Shown: in pieces, positions 12,701 through 24,700 of the stretch
Numbering within the stretch: the stretch's first letter is position 1
How the letters are laid out: each line of letters opens with the position of its first letter
Assembly: GCA_940671915.1 (NCBI GenBank)
Contig: CALNVZ010003434.1
Coordinates: 7,791,396 to 7,855,395, forward strand
DNA from: Paracentrotus lividus
Lineage: Eukaryota > Echinodermata > Echinoidea > Camarodonta > Echinidae
Reading direction: 5' to 3'
DNA: 64,000 nucleotides
Notes under the pieces: model-generated
What the model was told of the DNA's origin: nothing
Seen by the model: only the letters and a program-made list of their open reading frames with translations
Database searches by the model: none
Made by a program: the position numbers and the translations under genes

Positions 12701-15700
12701 CACCGGGGGGGGGGTGCACACCCCTAACCCCGTCGATCCACCACTGACTCTTATAATTATTAGACTGTTTTGCAATAATTCATCGAGGTGGGCTGAAAAA
12801 GAAAAAAAGAGGGGGAAATAATAGTGGCACCGAGTTGATCTTAAAACGGGGGACGCACAAGTGATAGTAAACCTGTTCGCCCTCCCCCCTGAAATCCTGG
12901 ATCCGCGCCTGAGTAAAAAAAAAAAGTAAAGTAGACGAAGAAGAAAAAGAAGACGAAACACGAAATAAGCTTCACATTCCTCTTTTTTCAGTAGAGTAGC
13001 CGTGAGCGTTTTCCGGGGGGGGGGCGGGGGCCATGGCCTCCGGTAATGGTAGAGTCACACCGGCAGACCGACTCTAACCGATCAACACCAAAACACTTTT
13101 GTGCAATCGGGATGGGTTCGGCGAGCCGCCATTGGGATGATTATGGCAGTGTTCGGTCTGTTGTCGGTTTAACGCCGGTATGAGGTCGGAATTATCGGTT
13201 TTAATCAGTCTGGTATCGGTTTGAAGAAAGGGTCGGGGTGGAATCTTTCAAGCATGTTCGAAGATCTCTCCCCGACCATTCGTCAGGGAGCTGTCGGAGA
13301 CGAGTCGGGGTCAGTTCGAGAAGAAGCGGGAGCATTCCGTCTGGGTTCGATCTCGGTTCGGAATAAAGATCGGAATGTGGTCGGTTTCAATACCAAAGTT
13401 CAGTCAAATTGCTATCGGCCGAACTAACCCGATTCAACATCGATGGGGTAATTAATAGACTCTGACTTTCTTTCCGACTCAATACCGAACGAAGCCGCCC
13501 ATCTCCGATACCAAACGCCAGAGGGGCTGTATTGAGACCGACAAGAAAACGATGTCAACCAAAGATGCCAAATAGATTCGGGGCGCATAGGATAATTATT
13601 TTAACCATTTTAAAATGCTTCCAGTTGCGCCATGGTTGTCTGTTAGATGTTGCTATCAAATCATATGGCTAATAACCATCCGCGTACTTTAGGAAGTGGC
13701 GGGGCAGACGGAGCCATACGGATGGGAGTGAAGGGCATGAAAATGGAAAGAAAAGGGGGAAAGAGGGAAATGAGAAGAAGAGAACTAAAATAAAAAATTA
13801 AAAAAGAAAGAAAAAAGAGAAAAATGAAATAGAAAGGAGGGAAGGGAAGAAAGAATATACTATAAGGCCTATAGAGAGAGATGAACGACAAGGGGGAAAA
13901 AGAGGAAATTAAAAAAATAGTGAAGTGGTTCTAACTGATCTCTAACTTAGGACACCATATGGATCTTAAAATTAGGGAGTGGCAAATTGATCTCAAACTT
14001 AGGGGTCCAAAGTGATCTATAGTTGAGGGGCCAATTCATTTTAAACGTTAGGGTTTCAAATCGATAACAAACTTATGGTCATGATGTTTGCCAAATAATA
14101 TCTCAAACTTATGGAGGTGCCAAATTTGAACGTGACATGAGAGGATGCCTTGATCTTAAACTTAGGGGAGCCAAATTGATTTTAATCAAAGAGGGGAGCC
14201 AAATCGCCTCCAACTTAAGGGGGCATCAAATTAACTTAAACTTAAGGGGCGCCCGTTGATCTTAAAATTAGGGCCGTCAAATTGATATTGAATCACAGGT
14301 CGCCAAAATACTTATGAAATTAAGGGGCACCAAATTTATTTGAAAACTACGGGGCGCTAAAAATCATTGATCAGAATTGAGGGCGGAAATTGATCTTTCA
14401 TTGGAGGTGCCAATTGATGGAACTTGATTGCAAAAAAGATTTTATATTCATGAAAAGACTGAAACCAAAGTGTTTGAACTTCCATGAGCCTTCTGGTCGT
14501 AGTAAATAATTCGCTGGCCTGCGCGCTTGCATCATTTTTTCCAAAGGGTAATAATTCTGATTCTTTGTTGCCTGGGAATTCAGCTCCTGCTCACACGATA
14601 CTGCCTGAAATGATAACAAAATTGAACGCCAAAGAATTTAGTATTCTTTACCTTCGGGTCATTGTGTAGATATTGTTTCTTACCCTTCAACGCTCACATT
14701 AATTGTTCTTTAAGGGGTGATGCATATTATTATTTTTTTTCATGAAACGCTATTATAAAATAAACAAATGTGAAGTTATGTGCAGTGTTTTGTTGTGATT
14801 ATATCAACAAGACAAAGTAAATAAAATTAAATAAAACCCAGATATTTTACTTTGAAAGAGAGAGCTTTTATATACATGCGTCCTTGTACATTTTAGCTGT
14901 ATACACCTAGAGTTTTATTGTTGAGAGAGGGGTTATCCTTTGGAAATTACTTGGGGCGGTCAAATCAGTTCCGCCCTGTTGTGAATCCTGGATAAGCGCA
15001 TAATAACATGAAAATAAATATATTGATTTAAAAACCCACCAACATCTATCCAAATTCCAATTCATTGGATGATACAAATCAAAACAAAAACGAACAAAGA
15101 GAATTCAGTGTGCAATCGGGGAGGGTACAGGAAGAATCGTGGGTTGCGGTTTTAGTGCGCGGGCTTGCATCGGTTCCCGATTTTGAAATTTTCCATTCAA
15201 TTTTAGTCGGTTTGAGTCGGTCTGGCCGGTCTGACTGCACTTTAAGATCTGAATGGGCGCCAAAAGGGAAAAGGGAAGAAAATAAAAAGAAACTCAGAAC
15301 ACACGCTATTATGTTAATTGACAGAACCTTTCACAACTTTCAGACTTCAAAAGTTTATGAAAAAGACGGTCAAGGGGTGACCATCGACCATAAATGTAGG
15401 CTTGTAACCTGTTTTAGAGATAAGTTTTGTTGATTAGTGAGCTTTCAAATTGGCCCATGGTCCCGGACCGCCACTAGTAACTATTCCGAGCCCGTTTTAT
15501 AAACCAACTCTAGCGTATATCCCTCTGATTGGTGGTGACTTAGTTCATCTACCGATCCTTCAATGCTTTGCAAGATCAAAATTTGACTCGAATGTAAGCG
15601 ATAGTCACAAGGGGAAATAAATGAATGATTTTATTATAAACATAGGATTCTGTGTATCCAAACTTAGATTAAAATACCTTTTCTCTATAAAATGCAATGT

Positions 15701-18700
15701 GCATTTCCTGAACCAAATGTACAGGAATATGTAAACCCCGCCCTATTACTGAATATTCAAGAGTTTTTGTTTCATAGCTAGCTGCATTGAACTTGGCAAA
15801 TCCTTATCAGGTGACGTGGGCATTCCCCGATGAAGTCTTTTAAATACATTGTAGAAGAAAGTTGTTCACATTGAATATTCAGTTCAGATATTTACATAAT
15901 TGCGTTATTCATGACGTGGGGAATCCCCAAAATTTCGTCATGACAAATCAGTAGGCGACCGACAACTTGTTTTGTGCGCTATAAACTTGCCATATGCACT
16001 ATACATATAGCGCTGGCGCCGAAGGCGACAGCGCTGCACGCTGTAGAAGGGAAGACGAATGTATAAAAAGAGGAAAGTGAAGCTTATTTCGTGTTTCTTC
16101 TTCTTTTCTTTTTTCTTCTTCGTCTACTTCCGTGTTCTTTTTTTTTTTTTTACTCAGGCGCGGATCCAGGATTTCAGGGGGGGGGGCGAAACAGGTTTAC
16201 TATCACTTGTGCGTCCCCCGTTTTAGATCAACTCGGTGCCACTATATTCCCCTCTCTTTTTTTTCAGCCCACTCGATGAATTATTGCAAAACAGTTTACA
16301 TAATATGTAAGTATGTGGACGACGGGTTAGGGGTGTGCCCCCCCCCCCCCGTGCAAAAAACAAAAAGAAAAGAAAAAAAAGAGAGGGAAGAGGAGGCAAA
16401 GAAAGTCGTTATTATGATATCAGTCCCTAACTGTGGGGATGGGAATGCTCCCGGCTGGAAGTCAAAGTCACCCCCGCCCAGCCCCCACCTCCACCCCTCC
16501 ACCCCCGTCCTCCACAGCCCCCCCCCCCTATTGTTCTGCATAAGGCCCGTGCAGCCTAGATATAGGCCTATTTAGGCACAAAGTCTACACTCTAGACTGA
16601 AATTTTAATGTCAAATTGAGTCTGTGCTTGCAGACTAATTTAGGCCCTAGTATATTTCTTGACGTAAGAGACGCCCTTTAATATTGGTCTTTGCTGTGCA
16701 AAAACAAAATCACAGAGCGTGTTGCAATTTTGTTTTGATTTTGTTTCAAAAACGAAATCACAACACGGTTTGCCTTGCGGTTTTGTTTTTGCCCCTCATA
16801 AATGAAATGGCAAAGCCAAATTCCGTTTTTCATCCCTCATGACTGAAACAGAAAAACGAATTATCCATATGTACCTTGATTCACTAGTAATACACATAAT
16901 ATATATATTAGATCTCGAGATCCGAACACCGAACACTGCAATGCATTCGGCCCAGGTATACACGAATGCACTGATACAGTGCTTTATACACACAATCCAC
17001 ACACATTATGTTGTATATCGCGAATCGCTCTCTCGATCGCGATTGGCTGGCGTGTAACCGTATGCAAATTAAGTCATGCTCTAAGCTTCGTGAACAATAT
17101 GGCTGCGAGCACACATAGCGCATCTTGATTTCTCGTTTTAGTTTAGCGGTGCTCGTGAAGGACCACCTTTAAGCAAAACTACAAGTAATTTTAACAACTT
17201 TTCTGTATATAATTTATAAAGGCAATTCAATTTTCATAGTATTCCATGAGGACTAACATTATGCAATGTCGATATGCATTTACATGGTTAACGTTTAGTC
17301 GAGATTAGCGATACATCCCAACGCGATCATTTTGATCAGTAATATTACAAGTTTACAAATGATTTTAACCTTTGGTACTTAAGTTTATTTTGGAATGAAA
17401 TAAAAATAAACCATCTTCACAGGTGTTATGATAATTGTGAGAAGAAATACAATTCGATGCAAGGGTTGCCATTTCCCCATCTTTTTATTTTCCGTTCGAG
17501 ATAAAGCATGATTTCCAACGTGACACCATTCAATCAATAATTATTTTCATTGCCAACACAGTCGTAATACAATTTAGGTAATATATAATATATGTATAGT
17601 TGACAATAATTAATTGAAACATACATGTAAATGAAATCCAGGCATTATTTTTACCATTTCATACCAAACTAATTTCACCTCAATACAAATATATATATGA
17701 AACATTTCCAAAATTATGTGATTGTAATCATTGGAGGGCGACATGCTGCGTTTCGGTGGTTTCAAACCAAATATAGGAACCCGAGGGACACAGGTCACGT
17801 GACCAGGGCCCTCTAGCATTAAAGGTAAGGCCAAGCTGGGGGACGGTGCTCCACCCAGTAGGCCCAGTTTCCTGGGCTATTGGTTCCATACACAATATCT
17901 GGTAATCACAGCCTGTCCCCACCGTCATTTCATGGCGCCTTTGGTCATTTTCCCCTTGGAGGCATTTGGGAAATGAGTATAATACCTGAGCAGAATAACA
18001 AGAACAACCCCCTAAAACCTCCAAATGGCGTAAAGAATTCATTACAAGAACAATGCTAAACTTATTCAACTATTATTGTTAATAAGCAAACTTAATTATA
18101 AAATGTCATTGAACAAGCTAAGCTAATCTTGTCCATAACCAAGCCCAACCAACCATCCATGTCAATATCAAGTCCAACCCAACAAGGCACTCTTGCATAA
18201 AATGTTTGCATTGAACAGCAAGTCCCAAAATTAAGTACAACTCCTCTCACAATTAAATGCCCTTTGGCTTCAGTCAAAGCTCTAAAGAAAAGTCAATGCA
18301 CTTCCTGTGCCCTACACCAAGCCACGTAATGCGGCGGTCACAACTCGCCGTACCTTCGACGTGCAACTCCCTACGACGGATTTCGTAGAAAAATCGTGCA
18401 GCGCAGGTACCTCGCAGGCACGTTGCATGTACGACGTGCAGAAAGTTTTTCCAATACCCTAATGCGGCGGTCACAACTCGCCGTACCATCGACGTGCAAC
18501 TCCCTACGATGGATTTCGTAGAAAATTCGTGCAGCGGAGGTACCGCGAAGGTACAATGCACGCACGACGTGCAGGAAGTTTTTACAATACCCTTACTATA
18601 GAAACGCAGGAATCGCAGAAGTTAACCAGGACCTGTGCGTGCATTGCACATGCATCGCAGGCTACGTCGATGGCACGTGCCCCGTAGCCTACGATGAGTT

Positions 18701-21700
18701 GTGACCGCCGCATTATGCGGCGGTCACAATTCATCGTACACTGTAAAAAACAAATACAACAGAGTGATGTCAGCAGAGTCGCCATACAAAAATGTTATTT
18801 AAAATAACACTTTTGTTGTAAATTTCTCCTCTTATAATTAATTAAAGAGAAGAAAAAAATCATTAGAGTTCTATAGCTTACATATTTGGTTAAAATGGAA
18901 CATTAATGTGTTACTCCTGATGTATGTATTTGTATTTCTCACGTTATTATTTGCAGGAGAAATTTACAACAAAACTGTTTTTTAAATTACATTTTTTATG
19001 GCGACTCTGCTGACAGCAGATTTGCTGTAAAAATACAAATATTTTTTACAGTGTAGGCTACGGGGCACGTGCCATAAACGTAGCCTGCGTTGCATGCACA
19101 ATGCATGCACAGGTCGTTGGTCAATTTCGGCGATTCCTGCGTTTCTGTAGTAAGGGTATTGGAAAAACTTCCTGCACGTCGTACATGCAACGTGCCTGCG
19201 AGGTACCTGCGCTGCACGATTTCTCTACGAAATCCATCATTGTGAGTTGCACGTCGAAGGTACGGCGAGTTGTGACCGCCGCATAACTACAGAAACGCAG
19301 GAATAGCAGAAATTGACTAACGACCTGTGCATGCATTGTTCATGCAACGCAGGCTACGTTTTATGCACGTGCCCCGTAGCTTACGACGAGTTGTGACGCA
19401 TTAATAACTGCCTTAAATTACAGCTGCACCCATCAGAATTTTATGAAAGGGGGTCAAGGCATGCTCCTTGATAAAAGATAGCAACATTTTTCAACATTTA
19501 ACTCAGATAAATTGAAAAGGCAATCCCGTTCAATTTCTGCATTCGTCTATGATTTTTGACAATCGCCCCCTCCCCTCCAGTCACATGGCTAGTCTTTCAT
19601 GCAATAGAAGAGAACCAAAGTCCCAACAATTGTCGGGGAATGGAGACGTTGGAGGAGGGAAAACCATTGCTTTTCAAACAGAGTCCATGATGACAATGAT
19701 TTTATTTCTTGTACTAGTTTCAACAGATGGAAATTTCAAGTTTACGCGTGGGAAAATATTCAGCGCTCTGACTTGAAAATTGTATTATAAAAGAGACCGC
19801 GTTTCTATGATAATCGCCGACAAGACGAGTATGACATATTTACGTAGATTACGCCGTGCTTTGATTACCCGGCAAATTTGTAAACAAGTCAACTGACCTA
19901 TTTCATTGCATTCTCTCACAATTGGCTTTATTTTGTTATTGTTAAACCAAAATACACGTACTATTTTACGATATTTCTGGTCAACATACATGCTATTCTA
20001 TTAAAGCTCATCGTGTTATGTGATGCAATCCAATTATTACAATAATATAATTTTTTTTCCTTTATAGAATGTGTGGCCGGCAGGTTTGGTGGGAAGTGTT
20101 TAGGTATGTTTTACATTCCATTGCTATTTAATTCCATACAGAATTAATTTCTTGTACTACTAACTTCATGTCCGGTGGAAGTGGGGTTACAAGTTTGTTT
20201 GTTTTTTGGTGGGGAAGGGGGGTAGGGGGCTCTTACACCTTTTTAACAAACTGAAAATAATATAAAGCGGGATAAGAAGTAGAGAGGTTGGAAAAGAGTG
20301 AGTTCAGTCCCAAACTACGCCTACATAAAAGGATTACAAAGTTTTAGGATAAGGAACAACAGGATAAGAGTTTGTTTGTTTTTATTTCCTAACAAGATAA
20401 ACATAACCATGGTAAATCATACGCAAATAATGAATGTATGGCGGATCGCCCATTTCAGTACAATTTACAAAATTGTTCTGTTCTTCCATAGGTCCTGTTC
20501 ACAATATTTACAGAGAACATATTTTATTTCATGTCTATAAAAGGTACCATTACAATTGAAAATACACCAAAGAACGCTGGTCAGCCAAACATCCAATTCT
20601 CCTGTAAATGGGATGATGGATCAGTTTCATCATCAGAACCTTTAATTGTAGCCTTCCATCGAGTTAATGAAAGCTCAGGAATTGTATCTTCTTCTGGTGT
20701 CACTTTGATCGGACATATTCAACAGGGGTCGTCTACACATGTGCATTTCTATCAGGTAGATTATGTAAAACCGGAGGATCTGTTTGTCTGTGTCATCCAT
20801 GGCGTTAACAGCTACAAAAGTGCAGAGATTAATGCAGAACTTTACAGTTAGTATCGTTTTTTTTTGTATGATACTTCGAATATCAGAGCGAACAGAAAAT
20901 TTCTGACGCAGCGTTGCAACGCTTTGGGAAAGATAAGGGAACCATATCTTTGATCGATTTGCCCGGGGTCGATTTTGCTTCCAAGTTTTCCCCAACTTTT
21001 TAAATACCTTGATGTAAATTTTGTTATGTTATTTTCAATTATGCTAGATATACCGTATATCTTGTATAATTTATCTATTGTTTGCATAAATTTGTACATA
21101 GGTTGAAATAACATGTATATTGCAGCGGGTGTACATTGTTAAAATGCATACATTATTTTCTGAAAAAAAATATAATGAAACAATATTGAACACTAATCAG
21201 ATTCTTCTTATTTATGTCTTGTGTAGTTTTGCCTCACGTACCCAGACCGCCTTTCGCCCAAGAGACTACCCCGAATTCTATCACATTATCTTGGGACGGA
21301 TGGACAGCCGGAGTAGACATTGGTGATCCTCCAGTCATAGGATACAATGTATACTCCAAGGAAACAGCTTCCTCACACTGGAACCGTCTTGATCGGGGAA
21401 ACGAGTTGGATACTTCTGAAATGATTGAAGGTTTGTCTCCTGATCGTGACTACGTGTTTGCTGTCTCAGCTGTCAGGGAAGGGGAAGGGGGAGAAGGACC
21501 TTTAAAGAACATCACTGCGAGTACGCCATGTTTGCGTAAGTATGCCCTACATTCAAGAAATTCGAATTAGTTTCCCAGGAAACGTAAATACAAACTAATG
21601 GTGCGTGCAGACTATAAACGTTATCAATTTTCCTTGCATTGTGTTGTATCGTATGAATTTATCTACAACAACAACAACAAAAAAATCTCACAAATTAGTT

Positions 21701-24700
21701 AGAGAGACTACAATTAAGCTATGGACTAAGCTTATGTTCTCCGGATGTAGGGACCTGTATCTAGGCGTGTTCTACAACACTCACTATAACGACCCTCATG
21801 GCCTCCCTGGGTTAGAAGCCTCCTTGGGTAAACTTCCTCCAGATGCCTACAAAGTTCTCGCTGGGGATTTCAACATGCCGGATTTTGATTGGAATTCCAA
21901 CTCGGTCAAACCTAGCCCTGCAAGAGTCTACAAAAATAGCACCCAGTCATGCAGTCTACTTCTTGATATAGCTACTGGACACAACCTCCAACAAGTCGTG
22001 AATTTCCCCACGCGACAACAGAACATGCTTGATCTTCTATTCACTAGTAACCCAACATTGATTGACTCCGTCAAACCAATTCCGGGGATTAGCGATCATG
22101 ATTCTATTGTCCAGGTTGACTTCAACAAAGATCAGAAAACTAAAGCTCACAGAGTCTACAATTACAGGAAGGCAGACTTTGACAAGATCAGATCTGAGCT
22201 CCAGTCGTTCTCTACTGAATACTTCAACAACAGCCCTGACTTGCATTCTGTCAATCTGAACTGGGAAGCTTTAAAATCTAAATTACCAGACTTGAAGGAA
22301 GAGTATGTCTCTAGCAAGATGAGTAGTACTTACCCTACATCACGAGGGAAATCAAGAGCATGATCAGACAGAAGCAACGTGTATACAACCGTGCTCTCAA
22401 AAGCCTTTTCAGGAAACTGAGATCCCAAGTCCAGAAATCTCTCCGTTCTGCGTGATAGGATTATCTTAATGATGTCATTGGCCCCAACCTAAAAGAAAAG
22501 CCCAAAGCCTTTTTATCAATATGTCAAAAGGCTAAGGCAAGACTCAAAAGGTATTCAGCAACTTTGCTGTGAAGGACGTCTTAAATCTTCCGGTCAAGAC
22601 AAGGCTGATATCCTTAGCAAGCATTTTTAATCGGTCTTCACCACTGAACCAGACAACATCCTCCTTCCTAACATCCTTCCTTCGAAATATCCATAAATGG
22701 AAGACATATCTGTTCATGTCAACGGTGTTCAGAAATTTCTGAAAGGACTAAACTCATCTAAAGCCACTGGTTCAGATAACATCCCAGCCATTCTCCTCAA
22801 AGAGACGGCCGCAGAAGTCAGCCCTATTCTCTCTCACATATTTAACCAATCGTTGAAAACGGATAATCTTCCCAAGGACTGGAAGAAGGGGAATATTGCT
22901 CCGGTCTTCAAGAAAGGTGACAAGACGTTAGCTGAAAACTACCGACCAATCTCCTTGACTAGCATAGTCTCTAAAACATTGGAACATATAGTTGTGTCTT
23001 CAGTCATGATACACCTTGACTCTCACTCTATCCTGTCCCCTTATCAACATGGATATAGGAGAAAGCACTCCTGTGAAACCCAATTGCTCCTTACAGCCCA
23101 CGATCTGGCTAAGTCATATAACCGTAAGAAACAAGTTGACATGATTATGCTAGACTTCAGCAAAGCCTTCGATAAGGTTCCCCACAACCGTCTCCTCCTA
23201 AAACTGAGACACTATGGGATCCCAGACAGCAACCTAAAATGGATTCAGAGCTTTTTATCTGGACGGATAACAGTCAGTAGTTCTTGAGGGTATTTCATCC
23301 AAGACGTGTGCCGTTACCTCGGGCGTCCCACAGGGTACCGTCCTCGGTCCTACACTTTTCCTGTTATATGTAAACGATCTCCCCGAGCAAGTCTCATCTA
23401 CAGCCAGACTCTTTGCGGATGATTGTATGCTGTATCGTGATATCTCTAGCAAGTCAGATGCTCAGATGTTGCAGAAGGACCTCGATGCACTCCAACAATG
23501 GGAAAACACCTGGCTGATGTCTTTCAACCCTGGTAAATGTTTTGTCCTGAGGTTTTGCCCTTCTCGATCTCCAATGAACTACAATTATTACATCCATAAC
23601 ACTGTTCTCCAATCCTGTAAGAGTGGAAAATATCTTGGAGTAACTCTATCTGACAATTTCAAGTGGTCATCCCATATCGCTCTAATCTGCCAGAGAGCTA
23701 ATCAACAGCTGGGCTTTGTCAGACGTAACACGAGGTTCCTACCCCAGTCTTTCAAAGAGGCAGCATACAAATCCCTTATACGACCCTGCTGTAGTGTCTG
23801 GGATCCCCACACAGTTGCAGACACCCAGAATCTGGAAAGGATCCAAAGACAAGCAGCCCGCTACGTTATGGGTGACTACCGAAGAACTAGCAGCATAACC
23901 AGCATAATTTCCAAACTGAAATGGCCCAGGTTGTCTTCCAGACGTACTGCGAGTAGACTCAGCATGGTGTATAGGATTGCGAATGACCTCGTCGCAATAC
24001 ACCAAACTAAATTTTTCACCTTAAAGTGATGTAGTAACATTGAATGATATTCAAATCACATTTTATCGAGTTAGCTCATTTTGCCAACATAATTATAAAC
24101 ACTTAGGTCAGTCTGGTATCTCTTCAAAATTGCAAGTTGCAAGCTAATTGCTTGCTTTACCTTCTAGATATCAATGATTTCATACTCAAATTTTATAAAC
24201 CAACACCGGATGGTTTATAAAACCATGTGCTTTTCCGCACATCACAGCACACACCCATTTCCTGTTGTATAGTCCCCCGTAGCTAGCGGCCTGATTAGCT
24301 AGCAGCAGAGGGTACTAGTGTTAAGCTGTATGCTTGGCATTGTTTGTTACATTGTTTTAAGGTAGTAAATGACTTCCATTTGATCTGAAACTTTCAGTAG
24401 TTTGTTTTTACTGTTGGAACAATATAATTTTATTAATCTTGATCTAATTTCTCTTGTTTTTGAAAGTTACTAAATCCCTTTAAGCACTACAACCACCAGA
24501 AAAAAAACATGATAAGTGCTTCCAGACATACCGCCCAAGAGGCAACATTGACAAGTTTGCCTTTTCCCAACGAACTATCCCCGAATGGAATAAGCTTCCA
24601 AACCAAGTTGTCAATGCAGTCTCGCTTGACAGTTTCCAGAATCTCCTGCGAAACTATTTAGACAGTTCCCCGCACTCCTCCTCATAACGTGCGCGCAAGT

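Larger units (their letters stand above)
12164..16881. mobile_element. Foldback element, about 4.7 kb with inverted arms of about 820 bp
   Basis: The left arm (12164-12988) reappears inverted as the right arm (16065-16881). The outer ends are AATCAAGGTACATATGGATAA and its complement TTATCCATATGTACCTTGATT, and the inner ends meet at AAATAAGCTTCAC / GTGAAGCTTATTT. Within the arms, GATGAAAAACGGAATTTGGC, the CCTCCACCCC tract and the GCACAAGTGATAGTAAACC stretch are all mirrored. Known sea-urchin TU foldback elements have arms of this size, but homology to TU was not tested. No transposase was recognised. It is inserted in an older TIR element and carries a further element in its core. Confidence 0.82.
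11955..17178. mobile_element. TIR-element copy split by the foldback insertion
   Basis: The left part (about 11966-12163) is the reverse complement of 36290-36475, and the right part (about 16915-17178) is the reverse complement of 36000-36235. Shared pieces include ACGTACGCGGTAACGAAC on the left and GCCAGCCAATCGCGATCG (minus strand) on the right. In the 36-kb copy these two parts are contiguous, so here the element was opened by the insertion of 12164-16881. The copy starts about 15 bp after exon 6 and lies in intron 6. Confidence 0.7.

Noticed and set aside
16091..16575. Frames of up to 147 codons
   Set aside because: They lie in the foldback right arm; related frames appear in the left arm (12510-12961).
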